Part shown: positions 6,202 to 10,630 of the stretch, piece by piece
Layout of the letters: every line of letters starts with the position of its first letter
Position numbering within the stretch: position 1 is the first letter of the stretch
Source: JAOAIV01 sp038849555
GTDB taxonomy: Archaea; Thermoproteota; Bathyarchaeia; Bathyarchaeales; Bathycorpusculaceae
Direction of reading: 5' to 3'
NCBI GenBank assembly: GCA_038849555.1
Contig: JAWCMT010000045.1
Span: 1 to 10,630, forward strand
DNA length: 10,630 bases
The notes under the pieces: model-generated
The model's input: the letters and a program-made list of their open reading frames with translations, nothing else
The model's database searches: none
Told to the model about the DNA's origin: nothing
Made by a program: the position numbers and the translations under genes

Positions 6202-7194
6202 ATGAAACAAGAAATGACCTCCAAAACTGAAAATAAGCTGGAAATACTCAATTATGATGAGAAAACAAAGACATTTACTACTCGCTCCACCAAAACAGAA
6301 CATACATGCACCATTGTCGACACGTTTGCAGAGATGTTTCCGTTATGGGCTAGCCGAGTGCTCATCACCGCGGAAAATGAAAAGTGGGCATTAACGGCTG
6401 CTAATGTGACTACAGGTTTTGCCACGAGCGTTATTATGGCGCCAGCGGAAGCCGCCGTCGAGCGGATGGTGCCAGCGACTCAGACGCCAGATAAACGTCC
6501 AGGTATACTCGTTCAAATTTACAATCGTGACCGCTTTGAACTTAAGCATCAGCTTATGGAACGCATAGGCCAATGTGTCATGACTTGCCCAACAACCGCA
6601 GCTTTCAATGGCTTGACAACTGCGAAGCGTGTCCTCAGAGTCGGCAGCAGCCTACGCTACTTTGGCGATGGCTTCCAGAAAAAAACCGTTGTTGGCGAAC
6701 GCAGATGCTGGAAAATCCCTGTTATGGAAGGGAACTTTATAGTTGAAGATGGCTTTGGCGCGCAGGAGGCAGTGGCAGGCGGCAACTTCATGATATTCGC
6801 GGAGAACCAAGCGGCTGGGCTTAAAGCAGCTGAGGCTGCAGCGGATGCTATACGCGAGAATGCGCCTGATGTTATTATGCCGTTTCCTGGTGGCATATGC
6901 CGTGCAGGCAGCAAGGCAGGTTCGCTTAAGTATAAGATGAAGGCTTCAACTAATCATCCTTACTGCCCAACACTGCGATCAGTGGTTCCTGACTCGGTTG
7001 TTCCAGAAAACGTGAATTGCGTTTATGAAATTGTCATTAACGGGTTAACTCTTGATGCTGTAAAAAATGCGATGAGGCAAGGTGTAACCGCAGCGGCAAG
7101 CGTGCATGGCGTGGTAAAGATTTCTTCAGGCAATTACGGCGGTAAGCTTGGGCCTTACAAGGCTTTTCTGAAGGAAGTACTTCAAGCGCCATAA
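6202..7194 (+). CDS. ftr: formylmethanofuran:tetrahydromethanopterin N-formyltransferase
   Basis: Ftr moves the formyl group between formylmethanofuran and tetrahydromethanopterin, the second step of the archaeal methyl branch of the Wood-Ljungdahl or methanogenesis pathway, in the cytosol. The 330-residue protein follows the family closely: DTFAEMFPLWASRVLITA (40-57), VIMAPAEA, TPDKRPGILVQI, ERIGQCVMTCPTTA, RYFGDGFQKK, WKIPVMEGNFI, AVAGGNFMIF and PFPGGICRAGSKAGS. Known enzymes are about 297 residues and start roughly nine residues before the DTFAE motif. Here an extra 30 or so polar residues rich in Lys, Thr and Glu precede it. Starts at 6202 and 6214 are both possible and differ by four residues. 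It stands alone, with no other C1-pathway gene in the window, and points to a tetrahydromethanopterin-using archaeon. The direction of flux cannot be told from sequence. Confidence 0.95.
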   Translation: MKQEMTSKTENKLEILNYDEKTKTFTTRSTKTEHTCTIVDTFAEMFPLWASRVLITAENEKWALTAANVTTGFATSVIMAPAEAAVERMVPATQTPDKRPGILVQIYNRDRFELKHQLMERIGQCVMTCPTTAAFNGLTTAKRVLRVGSSLRYFGDGFQKKTVVGERRCWKIPVMEGNFIVEDGFGAQEAVAGGNFMIFAENQAAGLKAAEAAADAIRENAPDVIMPFPGGICRAGSKAGSLKYKMKASTNHPYCPTLRSVVPDSVVPENVNCVYEIVINGLTLDAVKNAMRQGVTAAASVHGVVKISSGNYGGKLGPYKAFLKEVLQAP

Positions 7195-7201
7195 TTACAC
7201 C

Positions 7202-7208
7202 TTTTTTT
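7202..7208 (+). terminator. poly-T terminator after ftr
   Basis: Seven consecutive T begin eight bases past the ftr stop. This is typical of archaeal T-tract termination and suggests that aRF1 is transcribed separately. No hairpin is evident. Confidence 0.5.
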
Positions 7209-7276
7209 AAGGTAGCAACTTTTATTTTAACCATTAATAACTTACTTGTGGCTTATAGCCTGATGAGTGGAAATTC

Positions 7277-8545
7277 GTGAGCACAACAAAAAAATCCTCG
7301 TTGGAACTGTTTAGACTGCGAAAAATGCTGAACATATTAGCGAGCAAAACGGGCAGTCATACAGAGTTGATTACGCTTTATATTCCGCCTGGAAAGCAGA
7401 TCAGCGATGTCATCAACATGCTACGTGACGAGTATGGAACAGCCTCTAACATTAAGTCAACTACTACACGCAAAAACGTGCAAGAAGCCATCGTGAAAGT
7501 GCAGCAGCGGCTTAAACTATTCAAAGATTCTGGAGAGAACGGGCTTGTTATTTTCTGCGGCGCCATTCCGCAAGAAGGCGGAGGACCAGGCAGCGAAAGA
7601 ATGGAAATTTATGTTATTGTACCACCTGAGCCCATTAGGATTTACTTGTACCGTTGTGACTCACGTTTTCACACTGAGCATTTGCAGGAGTTGCTTAAGG
7701 AAAAAGAGACCTACGGCATTCTCCTCATCGACGCCACAGGCGCCACCATCGCCACACTTCAGGGTAAACGGCTTGAGATAATCAGACAGATGTATTCGGG
7801 TGTTGCTGGAAAAACGCGTGCAGGTGGCCAATCGGCGAGAAGATACGAGCGCTTGCGGGAGATGCAGCTTAACGAGTATTTTACGCGTGTAGGTCAACAT
7901 GCTAACGAGATTTTTTTGCCCATAGACACGTTGAAAGGGATAATTCTTGCTGGTCCGGGCCCGACAAAGTATGATTTTGAAAAGGGCGATTACCTGAATT
8001 ACCAGTTGAAGAATAAGATTATCGATACGATTGATACGGCTTACGTGGAAGAGCAAGGCGTTAAGGAAGTTGTGGAGAAAGCGCCTGAAATAATGCGGAA
8101 AGTCCGCTATATCGAGGAAAAGCAGATTATGCAGCAGTTCCTTTACGAAGTTGGTCATGACACTGGAATGATTACTTACGGCGAAGTAGAAGTCCGCAAT
8201 GCACTTGCGGCTGGCGCTGTTCGAACACTTCTGATTTCGGAGAAAGTTGACCTTTTACGCGTTACAGTTAAGTGTAGCGCATGCGGCTACGAAGAGAAGC
8301 ACACCGTTAAAACACAAGCACTAATGGAGTTTGAGCAAGGCTTGACAGGAAAAGCTTGCCCGAAATGCCAAGCACCATCCTTGCTTGTAGCGGATAAGCA
8401 AGATATAATTGACGATTTGGCAGAGTTGGCGCAGCAAGCTAACGCGGAAGTGGAAATCATTTCAACGGAGACCGAAGAAGGGCAGATGCTAAAGAGCGCG
8501 TTTGGCGGCATAGCAGCGATTCTGCGATTCAAAATGCAAGGCTAG
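7277..8545 (+). CDS. prf1: peptide chain release factor aRF1
   Basis: This factor reads all three stop codons in the ribosomal A site and triggers peptide release. The 422-residue protein has the three eRF1/aRF1 domains. Domain 1 carries NIKS (58-61) and YxCxxxF (Tyr125, Cys127, Phe131), both needed for stop-codon recognition. Domain 2 carries the catalytic GGQ (183-185) in RAGGQSARRYER. Domain 3 has two CxxC pairs at 333/336 and 361/364, the zinc-binding arrangement of archaeal aRF1. Length is normal. The start is GTG at 7277, chosen because the conserved domain begins directly after it and no in-frame ATG lies upstream. A five-codon frame (ATG 7263 to TGA 7278-7280) overlaps this start. A CTTATA element near 7252-7257 would fit a leaderless transcript. 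It is separated from ftr by 82 bases and a T tract. Confidence 0.97.
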   Translation: MSTTKKSSLELFRLRKMLNILASKTGSHTELITLYIPPGKQISDVINMLRDEYGTASNIKSTTTRKNVQEAIVKVQQRLKLFKDSGENGLVIFCGAIPQEGGGPGSERMEIYVIVPPEPIRIYLYRCDSRFHTEHLQELLKEKETYGILLIDATGATIATLQGKRLEIIRQMYSGVAGKTRAGGQSARRYERLREMQLNEYFTRVGQHANEIFLPIDTLKGIILAGPGPTKYDFEKGDYLNYQLKNKIIDTIDTAYVEEQGVKEVVEKAPEIMRKVRYIEEKQIMQQFLYEVGHDTGMITYGEVEVRNALAAGAVRTLLISEKVDLLRVTVKCSACGYEEKHTVKTQALMEFEQGLTGKACPKCQAPSLLVADKQDIIDDLAELAQQANAEVEIISTETEEGQMLKSAFGGIAAILRFKMQG

Positions 8546-8584
8546 CACGGTTTGCAAATTGTGTCCTTGATGAACTATACGCTG

Positions 8585-8590
8585 TTTTTT
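8585..8590 (+). terminator. poly-T terminator after prf1
   Basis: Six consecutive T lie 40 bases past the aRF1 stop, before the AT-rich region preceding the beta-helix gene. Plausible archaeal T-tract terminator; no hairpin seen. Confidence 0.35.
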
Positions 8591-8617
8591 AGAGATGCTG
8601 GCTTAATTTCGAAAAAT

Positions 8618-8625
8618 CTTTAATA
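8618..8625 (+). promoter_or_regulatory. TATA-like box of the beta-helix protein gene
   Basis: CTTTAATA predicts a transcript start near 8648. If this is the promoter, the ATG at 8630 would lie upstream of the message, and the ATG at 8687 (20th codon) would be the true start. Confidence 0.35.
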
Positions 8626-8629
8626 GGCA

Positions 8630-9718
8630 ATGCCTCCATCGAGAAGGCATAAAGAGCCCAGTTTGAAGGTTGCAAGAGAGAAAAGTATGCCTGAAAAAGA
8701 AAAAAAGAAAAGTTGGAAAGAAATACAGCGCGAGCGTCAAAGAAAGCAGAAACGCGCTGAAGAAGCCTTCAAAATCCAGATGGAACGGGAAGCCAAGAGA
8801 AAACCTCGGAAAATGCCGAAAGTCAAAATACTTCTGGCGGTTCTTGCGCTCATCGTGATTCTGGGAGTTTATGGATTGTGGCAGCTTACAACAGCGCCCG
8901 CGCCTACAGATGGCACGACGCCGGTAACGCCTGTAAGCGGCTACATCGTCATCATGCCCGACGGAAAAGTTAACCCATCTAATGCGCCAATTTTGTATGA
9001 CGGAAACAACCGTTACACTTTCACCGCGGACATTTCCAACCCAATCATAGTCGGAAAAGACAACATCATAATCGACGGAAACGGATACACACTCAACGGC
9101 ACAGAAGAATACCTATCCAGAGGCATAGACCTAACTGGAAGAAAAAATGTGACAGTAACAAATCTTAAAATCCAAAATTTTGATTTTGGCATCTACCTAA
9201 GCGCCGCATCCAACAACACGATTTACAAAAACATGTTAACAAACAATCACTGCGGCATCTGGCTTGAAGAATCCTCAAACGGCAACATAATCTACGAAAA
9301 CAATCTGACAAAAAACAAAATGTACGCAATCTGGCTGAAGGAATCCATAGAAAACATCATTTCTGAAAACACATTTACGCGCCACGCCAACTACACAATC
9401 TACATGCGATACGCAAACAAAACCACCATAACAAAGAATTACATAAAAAATAACAACATGGGAATCTTCCTCTATCAATCCACCGATAACGTCCTTTACC
9501 ACAACAGCTTCATAGATAACATGCCATCAGGCCACGTCTCAGGAGATCTGCCAAACACATGGGACAACGGCAAAGAGGGCAATTACTGGAGCGATTACAA
9601 CGGCACAGACGCAGACGGCGACGGCATAGGCGACACACCCTACCTGATTTACAAAGAGCAGGAAACAGAAGTCTATGATTACTTTCCACTTATGATTGCC
9701 AAAACTCAAGAAAAGTAA
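8630..9718 (+). CDS. membrane-anchored NosD-like right-handed beta-helix surface protein
   Basis: This 362-residue protein has three parts. Residues 1-64 are strongly charged (Lys, Arg, Glu) and probably form a cytoplasmic helix. Residues 66-85 are one membrane helix. The rest would be outside the cell. From about 140 to 298 it contains parallel beta-helix coils of 22-24 residues, seen as repeated GIYL, GIWL, AIWL, TIYM and GIFL strands each followed by N-rich turns. Near the end is NYWSDYNG then DADGDGIGDTPY (327-338), the aspartate-rich closing motif common in archaeal NosD-like proteins and possibly calcium-binding. Seven N-glycosylation sequons (157, 173, 195, 225, 254, 263, 324) fit an exported protein. 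The coding strand is A/C-rich and T-poor from about 8900, unlike its neighbours, mostly because of Asn, Thr and Ile content. Start 8630 or 8687. The ligand is unknown; such folds bind or cleave polysaccharides, or are structural. Confidence 0.83.
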   Translation: MPPSRRHKEPSLKVAREKSMPEKEKKKSWKEIQRERQRKQKRAEEAFKIQMEREAKRKPRKMPKVKILLAVLALIVILGVYGLWQLTTAPAPTDGTTPVTPVSGYIVIMPDGKVNPSNAPILYDGNNRYTFTADISNPIIVGKDNIIIDGNGYTLNGTEEYLSRGIDLTGRKNVTVTNLKIQNFDFGIYLSAASNNTIYKNMLTNNHCGIWLEESSNGNIIYENNLTKNKMYAIWLKESIENIISENTFTRHANYTIYMRYANKTTITKNYIKNNNMGIFLYQSTDNVLYHNSFIDNMPSGHVSGDLPNTWDNGKEGNYWSDYNGTDADGDGIGDTPYLIYKEQETEVYDYFPLMIAKTQEK

Positions 9719-9905
9719 ATTATAGACATCACGCGTAACAGGACGCACTTACAACAGCTCAAAGCCCCTGGCGTATCAGTTTATCTGATGCAACTCTACT
9801 TCAAAATTTCTTATCCACAAGAGTAAAGATTAAAACGATTTCAGCCACAACGGCAAAAACCACAACCAAGAAAGCGACAAAGTAAATTAAAGGACAAATG
9901 TTTTT
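9719..9905. other. intergenic region between convergent genes
   Basis: This 187-base spacer separates the beta-helix gene and the methyltransferase gene, which converge. It is A/C-rich on the plus strand. No tRNA, repeat array or strong hairpin was seen. The right part (9801-9905) is open on the minus strand, in frame with the methyltransferase, and is described separately. Confidence 0.5.
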
Positions 9906-9909
9906 TCAT
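9801..9909 (-). pseudogene. possible frameshifted small membrane protein coupled to the methyltransferase
   Basis: An ATG at 9909 overlaps the methyltransferase TGA as ATGA, the usual sign of a coupled downstream gene. Read as it stands, this frame gives only 22 residues (stop at 9841-9843) and is cysteine-rich near its end (Cys 11, 16, 19 and 21). One base after the ATG comes a run of six A. With five A the frame would instead encode 35 residues: MKNICPLIYF, then a continuous hydrophobic helix to about residue 31, then VDKKF and stop at 9801. The same hydrophobic frame directly continues the methyltransferase frame after its TGA. Natural frameshift, base-calling error in the homopolymer, stop-codon read-through or chance are all possible. 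No ribosome-binding site is seen. Confidence 0.25.
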
Positions 9910-10571
9910 TCTGCAACTTTAATTGCTTGAATTATCACCCAAGGACTAAATCGCACAAGCTTCCTTAACCCAAAAATTTTTTCTCCTTTAGCAAAGAGCG
10001 GAACTAAAGGATTGTCCGATATACGGTCAAAGGGCAACCAGTTAAACCCAACCTTTTTGGTAATTTTCATTTTTTCAGCTTTAAGGACGCTTAAAATTTC
10101 CTTGTAGGAATGGAGATAGGGTTTTCCAAGAAATCCTTTAAGCTTCCCCTTTAAACTGGATTTATTTCCAAAAGAAAGAAAAAGCACTCCGCCACCTTTG
10201 AGAATACGTGAACACTCAGATATTGGCGCTTCTGATCCCAGAACACAATCTAACAACTCAATCATTATAGCATTGTCCGCCACACTGTCTTTCAATGGAA
10301 GGAACCTTGCATCAGCCACGATGACATTAACCTTTCTGCTATGGAGGCGTAATCGCTTAAGTGCATGGATATCAAGGTCTATGGCAACTACTTCCATAAT
10401 TTCTGCAGCAGGAAGAGAAAAACGTCCAGCATTCGCTCCAACATCAACAACTAAGCCGCCTATCTTTAAATTTTTAGAATCAAATATAAAGTGCATCTCA
10501 ATGTTTGTTATGTAAACGCCCATTGCTCTTCGGTTCATTTTCTCCCAATATGTCTCTTCTATCTCGGACAC
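9906..10571 (-). CDS. class I SAM-dependent methyltransferase
   Basis: This 221-residue protein has the Rossmann-type methyltransferase fold. Motif I is VVDVGANAGRF (about 41-51), the acidic strand is VVAIDLD (about 61-67), and motif II/III are VIVADARFLPLKDSVADNAIMIELLD and ISECSRILKGGGVLFLSFGN. This order matches the methyltransf_11 type that acts on small molecules, lipids or sugars; the substrate is not recognisable. The start is GTG at 10571, with AGGAG (10583-10587) eleven bases upstream; an in-frame TAG at 10578-10580 excludes an earlier start. It is six bases after the stop of a frame entering from the window edge, so it is probably inside a minus-strand operon. Next to a surface beta-helix gene it could belong to an envelope or glycan locus, but that is inference. 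Confidence 0.88.
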   Translation of the reverse strand: MSEIEETYWEKMNRRAMGVYITNIEMHFIFDSKNLKIGGLVVDVGANAGRFSLPAAEIMEVVAIDLDIHALKRLRLHSRKVNVIVADARFLPLKDSVADNAIMIELLDCVLGSEAPISECSRILKGGGVLFLSFGNKSSLKGKLKGFLGKPYLHSYKEILSVLKAEKMKITKKVGFNWLPFDRISDNPLVPLFAKGEKIFGLRKLVRFSPWVIIQAIKVAE

Positions 10572-10577
10572 AATGCT

Positions 10578-10630
10578 CTATTCTCCTTTTCGCATGAGTT
10601 TGATTCGCATTTTAGTTCTGCTTGCCCAAC
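10578..10630 (-). CDS. possible C-terminal end of an upstream gene (partial)
   Basis: A frame open from the window edge ends at TAG 10578-10580, six bases before the methyltransferase GTG. The last residues read WASRTKMRIKLMRKGE, a basic tail. The AGGAG site for the methyltransferase lies inside its final codons, as in tightly packed operons. With only 16 codons visible this could be chance; the identity cannot be judged. Confidence 0.35.
   Translation of the reverse strand, partial: WASRTKMRIKLMRKGE

Noticed and set aside
7661..8158. Antisense open frame of 165 codons within the aRF1 gene
   Set aside because: It is the complement of well-conserved aRF1 codons, has no family features, and its composition follows from the sense codons.
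9900..9908. Selenocysteine decoding of the methyltransferase TGA
   Set aside because: No SECIS-like hairpin could be seen nearby, and the family has no selenocysteine at its C terminus. The overlapping ATG and A-run explanation is simpler.
1..10630. CRISPR array, tRNA or rRNA genes, insertion sequences, attachment sites
   Set aside because: No spaced direct repeats, tRNA-like T-arm sequence, inverted terminal repeats or transposase motifs were seen on either strand by eye. A tRNAscan or repeat search was not possible.

Overview
The window reads as a chromosomal segment of an archaeon. The gene content is archaeal throughout: release factor aRF1 with NIKS and GGQ motifs, an OB-fold RPA-type single-strand binding protein, formylmethanofuran:tetrahydromethanopterin formyltransferase (Ftr), archaeal-type myo-inositol-phosphate synthase and two TIGR00304-type small membrane proteins. 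TATA-like boxes lie about 25 bases before likely transcript starts, and several genes look leaderless or use GTG or TTG starts. Ftr without visible methanogenesis genes, plus surface beta-helix proteins, would suit Candidatus Bathyarchaeia or a related TACK lineage. That placement is inference; no rRNA marker is present.

Layout. Positions 1-230 hold a 43-residue single-pass membrane protein gene (+). It meets tail to tail a two-gene minus-strand operon of TIGR00304 paralogues (227-806). A divergent promoter region (807-919) separates these from the RPA-like gene (920-1783, +), which overlaps by 21 bases the end of an isocitrate/isopropylmalate dehydrogenase family gene (minus). After a 0.2 kb spacer come, on the minus strand, a FAD/NAD(P) oxidoreductase and, upstream of it in the same operon, a glycine-cleavage H-type lipoyl protein (3008-4777). 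Inositol-phosphate synthase follows (4852-5931, minus, TTG start). A 270-base divergent spacer with a doubtful 52-codon frame leads to ftr (6202-7194, +), aRF1 (7277-8545, +) and a membrane-anchored NosD-like beta-helix protein (8630-9718, +). The right edge carries a minus-strand SAM methyltransferase (9906-10571) preceded by the last codons of another minus-strand reading frame.

How the genes fit together. Most are housekeeping or core metabolism: DNA maintenance (RPA), translation termination (aRF1), C1 transfer on tetrahydromethanopterin (Ftr), inositol lipid or solute synthesis (Ino1) and a 2-oxoacid pathway dehydrogenase. The only clear functional pairing is the H-protein/flavoprotein operon. 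Its flavoprotein has the single-cysteine active site of the NADH oxidase/CoA-disulfide reductase family rather than the CxxxxC of dihydrolipoamide dehydrogenase, so it may be an unusual redox partner for a lipoyl carrier. The second place worth attention is directly after the methyltransferase stop. A start codon overlaps the stop (ATGA), and a six-A run separates it from a frame encoding an uninterrupted transmembrane segment. I saw no CRISPR array, tRNA, rRNA, insertion sequence or toxin/defence locus.
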